Of a DNA stretch of 64,000 bases, positions 38,940-48,564 are shown one piece after another. Position numbers and translations under genes: made by a program. The notes below the pieces were generated by a model, which did no database searches, was not told the origin of the DNA, and saw only the letters and a program-made list of their open reading frames with translations. Source of the DNA: an uncultured Clostridia bacterium (GTDB lineage Bacteria; Bacillota; Clostridia; Christensenellales; Aristaeellaceae); assembly GCA_946542235.1 (NCBI GenBank), contig CAMNKK010000003.1:1-64000 (forward strand). The letters are read 5' to 3'. Position 1 is the stretch's first letter. Every line of letters starts with the position of its first letter.

Positions 38940-40656
38940 GAAAACTCTCCTTCCACATGTACAGCCTGATGGTTGCCCTTGTTCCCCCCTCGGGCCTGTT
39001 TTCCAGTTTCAGCAAAGCCGCATTCCCATAGAACTGCCGGAGCATGCTGACCGTGTATCTCAGGCCTATCCCGGCATGCTCCTGAATCTGTTCCATGGTC
39101 TGGAGCATCCGCAGTCTTTCAGGCTCAATTCCACATCCATCGTCTTCAATGGTGAGAATGGTTCCACTGTCATCCGGATGAACAGAGATACGCAGATGAC
39201 CGTCCGTATCCATTCCGTGGCTGACCGCGTTTTCCACCACAGGCTGAAGAAAAAGTCTGGGTGTCGGGGAATCCAAGTAGGATCCCTCCTCAATCTGATA
39301 ATCCACGGAAAAACTGTGCTTCATCTGTTCCAGAGCCAGATAATCCCGGATCACTTCCAGCTCCCGGCGCAGCGTCGGCCCCTTTCCGCTTCTGCCCAAC
39401 GAGTAGTTCAGCAGTTCCATCAGGTGATGGGTGTATTCGCTGATCTCCTTTTGATGATTCAGCCGCGCCAGCCAGTATAACGAATTCAGCGAATTCATCA
39501 GAAAGTGGGGATTGATCTGATAGTACAGTCTCTCCAGCTCCAGCTTCGCCTTCTGTTCTTCCTGTCTCTTGACCTCTTCGATCAGCTGGCGGGCGTATTC
39601 CAGCAGGTTTTCGAAACGTTCCATCAGGTTGTCGTATTCCATCATGCCCGTGCGCTGTGAAGTCATCCGCAGCTCCGGTCTGCTGACCGCGTTTACAGCG
39701 TCCACGATCATCTGAAGCTTTTGAAGAATCAGCCGGTTGAACAGATAGACCGCTGCAGCCACAAGAATCAGCGCGATCAGCACGCCTGTGATCAAATAAT
39801 CAAACCAATGAAGTACATGCTGATAAAAGACGCTGCGAGGAATCGCAAGCACATAGTAAAAACCGGAGGCGGACTGATTTTTACACCAGACCATCTCATT
39901 GGACATTCGGAATCCGTCTTCTCCGGAAAAGCAAATCTTTCCCGCCATTTCCTTGAGACAGGTTGGATTGCTGCAATAGCAGATTTCTTCCTCCGGCGTC
40001 AGTTGAAACAGCATGTAACCGTTCGTTTCCTCTGCGTTAACTTCCTCAAGCATTTCCGGAACGGATGTACGGGCCTCCACATAGATAATTAAATCCAGAT
40101 CAGATGCAAAAGTATCCGGCCAGGCCACGGAGAGGACGTCATGATTGCTGAATCTGGACTGAGATTCATGCACCGCGTGAAAGGTGACGCTCTTGGTCTT
40201 TCGGACCGTCCGAAGCCCCTCCGTGGGGCTGAAGGAATCCCTAGGCAGGAAGGTTGTCGCAAAAATGCTGCTGTTCTCCGGCATATAGTAAGTTGCGAGC
40301 TCCACCTGTTTTCCAATGGCGGTTACGGTTTGCAGATTGCGGATCATCGCTCTCTTTGCTTCCCCGAGATCATACATATCCTCGGATCGCAGGATCTCAT
40401 TCACCTGTTTTCCAACTACGCCGTGGGAAGTCATATGCTGGGAAATCTGCAGTACATGCTGGTATTCCTCGTCCATTTGGTGCGCAATCATGCGGGTGGA
40501 TGATTCCATATACGACTTTCCACGATTTTCAATCGTTGTCTGAATCATCTGGTACGAAAAGAACGAAAGCACAATCAGGATACTGAACACCAGCAAAATA
40601 ATGATCAGAATATATCGTCCGCGGACCGTTCGAATTGGCTGTTTTCTCATCTGCAA
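38917..40656 (-). CDS. Sensor histidine kinase (YesM-like)
   Basis: YYQINPHFLMNSLNSLYWLARLN (His box), LFLQPVVENAVSHGM (N box), two TM helices; overlaps the response regulator start. Confidence 0.93.
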   Translation of the reverse strand: MQMRKQPIRTVRGRYILIIILLVFSILIVLSFFSYQMIQTTIENRGKSYMESSTRMIAHQMDEEYQHVLQISQHMTSHGVVGKQVNEILRSEDMYDLGEAKRAMIRNLQTVTAIGKQVELATYYMPENSSIFATTFLPRDSFSPTEGLRTVRKTKSVTFHAVHESQSRFSNHDVLSVAWPDTFASDLDLIIYVEARTSVPEMLEEVNAEETNGYMLFQLTPEEEICYCSNPTCLKEMAGKICFSGEDGFRMSNEMVWCKNQSASGFYYVLAIPRSVFYQHVLHWFDYLITGVLIALILVAAAVYLFNRLILQKLQMIVDAVNAVSRPELRMTSQRTGMMEYDNLMERFENLLEYARQLIEEVKRQEEQKAKLELERLYYQINPHFLMNSLNSLYWLARLNHQKEISEYTHHLMELLNYSLGRSGKGPTLRRELEVIRDYLALEQMKHSFSVDYQIEEGSYLDSPTPRLFLQPVVENAVSHGMDTDGHLRISVHPDDSGTILTIEDDGCGIEPERLRMLQTMEQIQEHAGIGLRYTVSMLRQFYGNAALLKLENRPEGGTRATIRLYMWKESFHDQGTHH

Positions 40657-40782
40657 TTCCTCTCCGTATGGAAATTAACGCAAACTTCCTGTTCGAAAAA
40701 TCGCTGTTATTGTAGACAGGATACAAGTCTCTGTCAAATCGATCGGTCCAAATACATCACTGTCAGGCATACAAAAAGATCC

Positions 40783-40947
40783 CGAATTGACACGCTGGAC
40801 GGCTACGTTCTCCATGAGCTGATTGACGCCATCTATGTGGAGGCTCCCGATAAGAGCAGCGGACACCGTGTGCAGAGAATCCACATCAAGTACAACGGCA
40901 TCGGCTTCATCCCGATCAATGAACTGATGGCAAAGCGAACGGCGTGA
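40783..40947 (+). pseudogene. C-terminal remnant (DUF4368-like) of a large serine recombinase
   Basis: Translation RIDTLDGYVLHELIDAIYVEAPDKSSGHRVQRIHIKYNGIGFIPINELMAKRTA*; the APDKSSGHR...I-I-YNGIG pattern is typical of DUF4368 tails; no catalytic domain present. Confidence 0.75.
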
Positions 40948-41010
40948 CCGAAGTCACGCCGCAAGCCTTGAAAACATTGTGTTTTCACGAATATGAACCT
41001 AATACTGTTT

Positions 41011-41044
41011 TACGAAGCCCCCGCCTCATGCGGGAGGTTTTTTC
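41011..41044. repeat. Right copy of imperfect inverted repeat, also a terminator-like hairpin
   Basis: TTACGAAGCCCCCGCCTCATGCGGGAGGTTTTTTT; partner at 31961-31992. Confidence 0.5.
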
Positions 41045-41051
41045 GCAGGGG

Positions 41052-41966
41052 TCAGACCTTCAGATATTTCTTCATTTCCTCGATGAACTGCAGCCCCAGG
41101 GCGGTATGTACGCTGTCCTTCCGGTCGATATAGACAATCTCCATCGTGGCATCCTGCCGGGATCCGTCCGGCTGGAAGGGCACCGCAATATAGTCCACAC
41201 CGCTCAGTTCCTCGCAGATAATCCCGGAACAGAGCGTATATCCCTTCAGCCCCACCATCAGGTTCAGCACCGTCGCCCGGTCGCAGCAGTGAATCAGGCG
41301 GGAATACTTTTCCGTGGACATCAGCTCCTCCGCGTAGTAGAAGGGCGCGTCCCCCTGTTCAAAGGCCAGGCACGGGTAAGGCCGCAGATCCTCCATGGTG
41401 ATGGATTTCCGCCCGGCCAGGGGATGCCCCTTCCACAGGTAAACAAACGCCCCGCACTCAATCAGCGGATGATAGTTCAGCCGCTCCTGATCCAGCAGCT
41501 TCATCAGCGGCTTCCGGTTGCTTTCGTTCAGGTAGATAACGCCGATCTCGCTTCGCAGGCTGCTGACATCCCGGATCACCTCCTGCGTTCGGGTTTCCCG
41601 GATGGCCAGCTCATATTCTGCCACATCCACCTGCTGGGTCATCTCCACAAAAGCCTTGACCACAAAGGAATAATGCTGGGAGGAAACCGCGAAGCTGGCC
41701 CGCTGCTTTTCCGCTTTTCCGAATTCCTCCAGCAGGGTCTGATGCTGTGCCTCCACAGCCCGGGCATAGGGGAGGAAGCGCAGGCCCTCCGTGGTCAGGG
41801 AAACTCCCTTGCTTGTCCGGAGAAACAGCTCCATCCCCAGCTCCCTTTCAAGCTCCTTGACCGATTTGGTCAGAGAGGGCTGGGAAATAAAGAGCTTCTC
41901 CGCCGCCTTCCCCAGGGATCCCGTTTCCGCAATGACAATCACATATTTCAGCTGCTGCAGGGTCAT
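41052..41966 (-). CDS. LysR family transcriptional regulator
   Basis: MTLQQLKYVIVIAETGSLGKAAEKLFISQPSLTKSVKELERELGMELFLRTSKGVSLT. Confidence 0.95.
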   Translation of the reverse strand: MTLQQLKYVIVIAETGSLGKAAEKLFISQPSLTKSVKELERELGMELFLRTSKGVSLTTEGLRFLPYARAVEAQHQTLLEEFGKAEKQRASFAVSSQHYSFVVKAFVEMTQQVDVAEYELAIRETRTQEVIRDVSSLRSEIGVIYLNESNRKPLMKLLDQERLNYHPLIECGAFVYLWKGHPLAGRKSITMEDLRPYPCLAFEQGDAPFYYAEELMSTEKYSRLIHCCDRATVLNLMVGLKGYTLCSGIICEELSGVDYIAVPFQPDGSRQDATMEIVYIDRKDSVHTALGLQFIEEMKKYLKV

Positions 41967-42047
41967 TTTTTCGTTTCCTTCCTTCCCGTTTTATCTGCCC
42001 GGCCGGACGGTTTCCGCGTTCGGGAAAAAGGCCCCGGGGCTTTCAAG

Positions 42048-43424
42048 TCAGAAAAGGACGCTCAGCGCCTGCATAACCGTATCCACACCCACAATTCGCA
42101 CCCCTTCCGGCGTTTCCCGGAGGCGCCGGGCATTTTCCCGGGGCACGATCAGGGTCGTGAAGCCCAGCCTGGCGCATTCCGCCACCCGCCGTTCACACTG
42201 GGGAACCGCGCGGATTTCTCCCGCCAGACCTACTTCCCCCATGACGGCTACCTCCGAACCCACCGCCTGATCCTTGAGGCTGGAGGCCACCGCGGCGCAC
42301 AGGGCCAGATCCGCCGCCGGCTCACTCAGCTCCAGGCCGCCGGCCACATTGATATAAACGTCCTGATTGTAGGTTCGCTGCCCGGCCCGCTTCTCCAGCA
42401 CGGCCAGCAGCATGGCGATCCGCCCCGCATCCGCTCCGTTGACAGTCCGGCGGGGCGAATTCAGATAGCTCTGGCTGGTCAGCGCCTGCACATCGCAGAG
42501 CAGCGGTCTGCTGCCCTCCAGCCCGCAGAACACCGTGCTGCCGCTGGCACCCTGCGCCCGGCGGCTCAGCAGCTCCTCGCTGGGATTGGGCACCACCTGC
42601 ATCCCTTTTCCGGTCATGCGGAAAACCCCCAGCTCATTGACGGAGCCGAACCGGTTCTTGACCGCCCGGAGCAGCCTGTAATCCTGCTGCCGGTCCCCTT
42701 CGAAATACAGCACCACATCCACCATATGCTCCAGCATCCGGGGCCCGGCAATGGCTCCGTCCTTTGTCACATGGCCGACCACAAACATGGCTGTTCCGGT
42801 CTCCTTGCAGATGCGCATCAGCAGGCTGGTGCTCTCCCGGATCTGGGAAACCGATCCCGGAGCCGATGCCATCTCCGGGCGGTACATGGTCTGGATGGAA
42901 TCCACCACCGCCGCGTCCGGCTGCATCTCCCGCAGCCGGGTCTCCACGGCGTCCAGCGCGTTTTCCGCCAGAACATACAGCCCCGGTGTCTCAATCTCCA
43001 GCCGCCGGGCCCGAAGCTTGATCTGACGCGCGCTCTCCTCGCCGGAAATATACAGAATCCGCTTTCCTTCCGCCGCCAGATTCGCGCAGACCTGCAGCAG
43101 CAGCGTGCTCTTTCCGATGCCCGGATCCCCGCCGATCAGCATCAGCCCGCCTTCCACGATTCCTCCTCCCAGAACCCGGTCCAGCTCGCTGATTCCCGTC
43201 GGCGTCCGCAGCGCGGTATCCTCCGGGATATCCTTCAGCTGCAAAGGTGCCGCGCCCGTTCCGGGACGCTGGTTGGCGGCCAGCTTTGCCGGTCCCTTTT
43301 CCGGAGCGGAAGACAGGCTTTCCTCCAGCGTGTTCCAGGCCCCGCAGCTCGGGCACCGCCCCACCCAGCGGGGCGTCTCATATCCGCAGGCCGTACAGGC
43401 ATAAACCGATTTTACCTTTGCCAT
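42048..43424 (-). CDS. radA: DNA repair protein RadA
   Basis: N-terminal zinc motif CTACGYETPRWVGRCPSCGAWNT, GGDPGIGKSTLLLQ, C-terminal Lon-like domain. Confidence 0.96.
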   Translation of the reverse strand: MAKVKSVYACTACGYETPRWVGRCPSCGAWNTLEESLSSAPEKGPAKLAANQRPGTGAAPLQLKDIPEDTALRTPTGISELDRVLGGGIVEGGLMLIGGDPGIGKSTLLLQVCANLAAEGKRILYISGEESARQIKLRARRLEIETPGLYVLAENALDAVETRLREMQPDAAVVDSIQTMYRPEMASAPGSVSQIRESTSLLMRICKETGTAMFVVGHVTKDGAIAGPRMLEHMVDVVLYFEGDRQQDYRLLRAVKNRFGSVNELGVFRMTGKGMQVVPNPSEELLSRRAQGASGSTVFCGLEGSRPLLCDVQALTSQSYLNSPRRTVNGADAGRIAMLLAVLEKRAGQRTYNQDVYINVAGGLELSEPAADLALCAAVASSLKDQAVGSEVAVMGEVGLAGEIRAVPQCERRVAECARLGFTTLIVPRENARRLRETPEGVRIVGVDTVMQALSVLF

Positions 43425-43476
43425 ATCCGTACCTCCCTGAGATTGGTTCCGATGGCTGACGCTTTCCCTGTTCCGT

Positions 43477-44610
43477 TCAGAATTTCTCCAGAAAGCTGTG
43501 CTCTTCGCCGTGCAGCCGGTAGCCCAGTACGGTATCCAGATTCACGCACCGGGCGCTGTTGAACAGATGCGCTTCCACATCCGGATTTGTTTCATGCAGC
43601 TTTCGGATCAGCTGCTTGGTTTCCATCCGTTTGGAAACGGACACCCCATCCTCCCGGCAGGAGGAACAGGTATCCGTAAAATGGCACGCGCACTGGATGA
43701 AGTGCAGCCCATGATGATCCCGCCAGGCCTTGATTTCATCCTCCCGGATCAGCGTCATGGGGCGGATCAGCTCCATCCCCTCAAAGTTTTTGCTGCGGAC
43801 CCGGGGCATCATGGTTTGAAACTGGCCGCTCCACAGCATCCCCATCAGAATGGTTTCGATGACATCGTCATAATGATGTCCCAGCGCGATTTTATTGCAT
43901 CCAAGCGCCTGCGCCTGTTTATACAGGTGGCCGCGGCGCATCCGGGCGCAGAGATAGCAGGGGGATTTGGGAATATTGTCCACGATGTCAAAAATATCCG
44001 ATTCAAAAACGGTGATGGGAATTCCCAATGCGGCCGCATTGGATTCAATGATCAGCCGGTTCAGTTCATTGTATCCCGGATCCATCACGAGAAACACCAG
44101 TTCAAAGGGAAATTTCCGGTGGCGCTGCAGCTCCTGAAAAAGCTTGGCCATCAGCATGGAATCCTTGCCTCCGGAGATGCATACGGCCACCCTGTCCCCG
44201 GGCTGCAGCAGGCTGTAGGTACGGATGGCCTTCGTGAAGGGCGTCATCAGGTTCTCCCGAAACCGCCGCACCCGCCGCAGGGCTTCCTCAATTTCCTCCT
44301 GCCGGCTTTCCCGGGACAGGTTTTTCCGCAGCCACGCGCCGTATCCATCCTGCAGGCTCACCGCGTCATAGCCCTTCTCCTGCAGCTCCTCGGCCAGGGG
44401 CAGGCTCTGGGTTCCGTGCATGCAGAACAGGACAAGCTTCCGGTCCCCCGGAAGCTGCCCGTTTTCCGCCCGGACAGACAGATCCGGAACATGCAGCGCT
44501 CCCGGAATCGTCCCATAGGTATAGGAAGCTTCATCTCTTACATCAATCAGAACCCGGGCCTTCTCCGGAATATCCGCCAGTTGCTCCAGGGTTATTTCCA
44601 GGTTTTCCAC
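43477..44610 (-). CDS. Rhodanese domain fused to TtcA/TilS-type PP-loop tRNA thiolation-like protein
   Basis: N-term VLIDVRDEASYTYGTIPGALHVPDL...LVLFCMHGTQSLPLAEEL rhodanese; then CISGGKDSMLMAKLFQEL PP-loop, SPCYLCARMRRGHLY and GHHYDDVIETILMGM TtcA motifs. Confidence 0.88.
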   Translation of the reverse strand: MENLEITLEQLADIPEKARVLIDVRDEASYTYGTIPGALHVPDLSVRAENGQLPGDRKLVLFCMHGTQSLPLAEELQEKGYDAVSLQDGYGAWLRKNLSRESRQEEIEEALRRVRRFRENLMTPFTKAIRTYSLLQPGDRVAVCISGGKDSMLMAKLFQELQRHRKFPFELVFLVMDPGYNELNRLIIESNAAALGIPITVFESDIFDIVDNIPKSPCYLCARMRRGHLYKQAQALGCNKIALGHHYDDVIETILMGMLWSGQFQTMMPRVRSKNFEGMELIRPMTLIREDEIKAWRDHHGLHFIQCACHFTDTCSSCREDGVSVSKRMETKQLIRKLHETNPDVEAHLFNSARCVNLDTVLGYRLHGEEHSFLEKF

Positions 44611-44662
44611 GCTCTTTCTCTCCTGTCCGCCGGCTTTCAGTGTGTTTTTTCCTTCCGGACCC

Positions 44663-46468
44663 TTACATCAGCACGCTGCTGGTGGCTTCTTCCTCATACT
44701 GCCTTGTATACAGGCGATAGTAGTATCCCTTCGCCTTCAGGAGCTCCTTATGCGTTCCCTGTTCCACGATCTTTCCGTCGTTGACCACCAGGATCAGATC
44801 CGCGTTCTTTACCGTGGAAAGCCGGTGGGCAATGACCAGGGAGGTCCGTCCGGCAATCACCGTTTCAATGGCGGACTGGATTTTCTGCTCTGTCAGGGTA
44901 TCCACGGATGCCGTTGCCTCATCCAGCACCAGGATCCGCGGATCCGCCAGAATGGCCCGCGCAAAGGAAATCAGCTGCTTTTCGCCGGTGGACAGCAGAT
45001 CTCCGCCCTCTCCCACATCCGCGTCCAGGCCTTTTTCCATTCGCTTTACGACCTCATCCGCGGAAACCAGCTTCAGCGCCTTCCAGATCTGATCCTCCGA
45101 AGCGTTCGGGTTGCCGTACAGCAGATTTTCCCGAATCGTACCGGAAAAAAGATGCGGTGTCTGCAGCACGTAGCCGATGGCGCTGTGCAGCCAGAGCTGG
45201 GAGCGTTCCCGGGCATCCTTCCCGTCGATCAGCACCTGGCCTTCGGTCGGTTCGAAAAACCGGCATACCAGGTTTACCAGCGTGCTCTTGCCCGCTCCCG
45301 TTTCTCCCACAATCGCAATGTTTGAGCCGAAGGGGATTCTGAGGCTGAAATGCTCCAGCACATACTCGTCCCCGTCCGGATACCGGAAGGATACGTCCCG
45401 GAATTCAATATCACCCCGGATGGGCTCCCAGTTTTCCTTCTTTGGATCAAAGCTGTCGCCGTAGATCCGGATCACCTCGTCGGAGTCCTTCACATCCGGT
45501 ACGGTACCCAGCAGCCGGGTCAGGCGTTCAATATTCACCTGGGTGGTAATCACGTCGGAGATCGCGTCCACAATCCAGCGGACCGGTTCCATCATTCCCT
45601 GGGCATAGTTCATGAACAGGGAAAAGGTACCGATCTCACTTTCCGCGATATATCCGCCCTTCCACAGGACAATCGCCAGCGCCAGGGAAGAGGCCAGGTT
45701 CATGGTCATGGCAAACATGCCCCGCAGCCGGGCCACATGAATTCCCTTTTTTCGCATTTCCGCGGTATCCGCCAGAAAATCCCGTCCCATCCGGTCCTCA
45801 ATGACCAGGGTTTTGATGGTCTTGGCTCCGGTGATTCCCTCATTGAAATCCCCGGTAATTTTGCTGTTCAGTTCACGGATCTGCCGGTTGGCCAGAATCA
45901 GCTTTCCCTGAAAGAGGGAATACAGAATCACGATCAGCGGCAGAATCAGCATCACCATCAGCGCCAGGCGGGCATTGATCAGCAGCATGACCGTAACGGA
46001 TCCGATCAGATAGCTGGTATGCCAGACGCCGTCCATCATGGTCCAGGACACCAGGGAGCCTATCCTGCTGGTGTCGCTCATCACCCGGGAATGGATGTAT
46101 CCCACCGCATTCTGATTGAAATAGCTGAAGGACAGCTTCTGCAGATGGTCAAAGGCGCTGGATCGCAGATCCCTGTTTACCCGCACCTCCGTGGACATGG
46201 CCCCCCGGGTGGAAATATAGTTGACCGCCGCTCCGAAAAGAAGAATGGCAACGTAGATCACAATATACAGGGGCAGACCCTCCAGGGTTCTCTCCGCCAC
46301 ATAGCGGTTCAGCGCATAGCGCTGCAGCAGGGGAATCGCCAGATCCATACCGGTTCCGCCCAGCCCGCAGATCAGCATGATCAGCAGCGTCCTGCGATAC
46401 TTCCGGATATAGGGGAAGAGCCGGGGTATCCCGAAAAAGGGCAGGGAAGTCTTCTGATTTTCCATCAC
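44663..46468 (-). CDS. ABC exporter (TMD-NBD), canonical Walker B subunit
   Basis: GETGAGKSTLVNLVCRFFEPTEG, LSTGEKQLISFARAILADPRILVLDEATASVD. Confidence 0.92.
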   Translation of the reverse strand: MMENQKTSLPFFGIPRLFPYIRKYRRTLLIMLICGLGGTGMDLAIPLLQRYALNRYVAERTLEGLPLYIVIYVAILLFGAAVNYISTRGAMSTEVRVNRDLRSSAFDHLQKLSFSYFNQNAVGYIHSRVMSDTSRIGSLVSWTMMDGVWHTSYLIGSVTVMLLINARLALMVMLILPLIVILYSLFQGKLILANRQIRELNSKITGDFNEGITGAKTIKTLVIEDRMGRDFLADTAEMRKKGIHVARLRGMFAMTMNLASSLALAIVLWKGGYIAESEIGTFSLFMNYAQGMMEPVRWIVDAISDVITTQVNIERLTRLLGTVPDVKDSDEVIRIYGDSFDPKKENWEPIRGDIEFRDVSFRYPDGDEYVLEHFSLRIPFGSNIAIVGETGAGKSTLVNLVCRFFEPTEGQVLIDGKDARERSQLWLHSAIGYVLQTPHLFSGTIRENLLYGNPNASEDQIWKALKLVSADEVVKRMEKGLDADVGEGGDLLSTGEKQLISFARAILADPRILVLDEATASVDTLTEQKIQSAIETVIAGRTSLVIAHRLSTVKNADLILVVNDGKIVEQGTHKELLKAKGYYYRLYTRQYEEEATSSVLM

Positions 46469-48309
46469 GCGGTCTCCTCCTCTCTGCTCAGGCTCTGGAT
46501 TCTGTCAATTTCCTGATACAGCCCGGGCTGGTTCCGAAGCTCTTCCGGAGTTCCCAGCTGAGCCACCCTGCCGTGATCCAGTACCAGGACCTGGTCCGCT
46601 TTGGACAGGGTCGTCATCCGATGACTGATCAGAATAATCGTTGCCTGGCCAAATTTCTTTTCCAGCGCCTGCCGGATTTTCGCGTCGGTTTCCGTATCCA
46701 CCGCCGACAGGGAATCGTCAAAAATCATGATGGGCGCCTTCTGCGTCAGCATCCGGGCAATGGCCGCCCGCTGCTTCTGTCCGCCGGACAGGGTGACCCC
46801 CCGCTCTCCCACAAAGGTTTCATATCCCTTCGAAAATCCCAGGATCGTTTCTTCCAGACAGGCGGCCCGGGAAGCTTCCTTCAGTTCGCGCTCCTGCAGA
46901 TTCGGAGAAGCAATCATCAGGTTCTCCCGCAGGGTACGGGAAAACAGAAAGGGCTCCTGCAGCACGATGCCGATGCCGCCCCGCAGATGGGACAGGCGCA
47001 TCTGCTGAATATCCACTCCGCCGATGGTAATTCTTCCGCCGGAAGCAGGAAGAGGATACAGCCGGTCCAGCAGATACATCATGGTGCTCTTTCCGGAGCC
47101 GGTTCCTCCCAGAATGCCCAGGGTGCTTCCCGCAGGAATGGTCAGGCTCACATCGTGGAGCATTTCCGGCGCGCCTTCGTAGCCGAAGGTTACATGCTCG
47201 AACCGGATGTCTCCGTTCAGCGGAGGCGCAGCCCCCGCGGGATCATCCTTTTCCTCTTCCGCGTCCATGATCTCCCCGATGCGTTCCATGGAAACGCCGG
47301 CCTTGCTCATTTCACTGATCATCCGGCCCAGCTGGCGGATGGGCCAGACCAGCATGCCGTTATAGCTGATAAAGGCGATATATTCCCCGCTGGTCATCTC
47401 ATTCCGGAGACAGAATACCACCCCGAATACCACGACCAGCATCACCTGGATTCCCGACAGCACATCGCTGGTGCTCCAGAAGCGGGACATGATTTCTCCC
47501 ATCCGGACCCACAGGGAGGTATAATACTCATTCTGCCGGTCAAACCGATCCCGCTCATAGCGCTCCCGTCCGAAAGCCCTCACAACCCGGACCCCCGTCA
47601 GGTTTTCCTGAACCATCGCGGAGAGCTTTCCCTCGTTCTCATCGCATTTCTGGAATCCTTCCCAGATCTGATGATGAAAATAAATGGAATAACCGATAAT
47701 CAGCGGTACCGGGATCATGGCGATCAGCGTCAGGGAAACATTCATTCCCAGCATGAATACCAGGCTCATCACAAGCAGGATCAGAATCCGGATCAGGTTT
47801 GTCAGCTGCTCGGAAACAAAGTTCCGGGTGGTTTCAATATCGCTGGTGCAGCGCTGAATGATATCCCCGGTATGATGCATCATATGCCACTGGAACGGGA
47901 GCCGCTCAATATGGGTATACAGCGTGTCCCGCATGGTTTTGACCAGCGTTTCTCCTCCCCAGGCGTTATATACTCTGAATCCGTACTGGGAAGCAGCCTT
48001 GATCAGCGCCACCGCCATGACGGCCGCGGCCAGAATCCAGAGATTTGCCCGCAGATACTCCGCTCCGCCCGCCCGGGCCAGCAGAGACCGAGCGATCGGG
48101 CTCAGGCTTTCCGTTCCGTTCTTTCCCAGCACCTGATCCACCGCGACGCGGATAATCTGGGGGGTCACCATCTCCGCCAGGGCGGAAAACACCGCGCAGA
48201 GCATGCACAGCAGAAAAAACCCCCGGCTTCCCTTCAGAAAATGCCAGATCAACCCGCTCCTTCGGGAGCGGGGAGCATGATTCGGCGTTGTGTTGCTTGT
48301 TTCGCTCAT
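46465..48309 (-). CDS. ABC exporter (TMD-NBD), degenerate Walker B subunit
   Basis: GGTGSGKSTMMYLLDRLY, LSGGQKQRAAIARMLTQKAPIMIFDDSLSAVD; ATGA overlap with partner. Confidence 0.92.
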   Translation of the reverse strand: MSETSNTTPNHAPRSRRSGLIWHFLKGSRGFFLLCMLCAVFSALAEMVTPQIIRVAVDQVLGKNGTESLSPIARSLLARAGGAEYLRANLWILAAAVMAVALIKAASQYGFRVYNAWGGETLVKTMRDTLYTHIERLPFQWHMMHHTGDIIQRCTSDIETTRNFVSEQLTNLIRILILLVMSLVFMLGMNVSLTLIAMIPVPLIIGYSIYFHHQIWEGFQKCDENEGKLSAMVQENLTGVRVVRAFGRERYERDRFDRQNEYYTSLWVRMGEIMSRFWSTSDVLSGIQVMLVVVFGVVFCLRNEMTSGEYIAFISYNGMLVWPIRQLGRMISEMSKAGVSMERIGEIMDAEEEKDDPAGAAPPLNGDIRFEHVTFGYEGAPEMLHDVSLTIPAGSTLGILGGTGSGKSTMMYLLDRLYPLPASGGRITIGGVDIQQMRLSHLRGGIGIVLQEPFLFSRTLRENLMIASPNLQERELKEASRAACLEETILGFSKGYETFVGERGVTLSGGQKQRAAIARMLTQKAPIMIFDDSLSAVDTETDAKIRQALEKKFGQATIILISHRMTTLSKADQVLVLDHGRVAQLGTPEELRNQPGLYQEIDRIQSLSREEETA

Positions 48310-48414
48310 CTCTCTCCAACCTCATTTATCAGCTGCAGTTTTTATCCCGATTCCGGAGATCCTTTTTCCGGGAGCGGCTCTCTTTTTATATGAAAGGAAT
48401 CCGTCTGCAGGCAC

Positions 48415-48456
48415 AAAAGGAGCCCATTCTCCTTTTATACCGGAAGAATGGGCTCC
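48415..48456 (-). terminator. Intrinsic terminator of gap (minus strand)
   Basis: GGAGCCCATTCT ... AGAATGGGCTCC stem; minus-strand read-out followed by TTTT. Confidence 0.75.
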
Positions 48457-48564
48457 TCAACATCCCGTTTTTCCTTCGGTCTCCGGAAGAGACGGAAAGA
48501 ATGAACGAATCGGCTCGCGTCCGGGATCCGCGCCGCGGCGCAGGCCCGGAGAAGCAGTCCTGGA

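Noticed and set aside
40944-43562. 872-aa plus-strand ORF
   Set aside because: Antisense to lysR and radA, both with clear family motifs; composition is artefactual.
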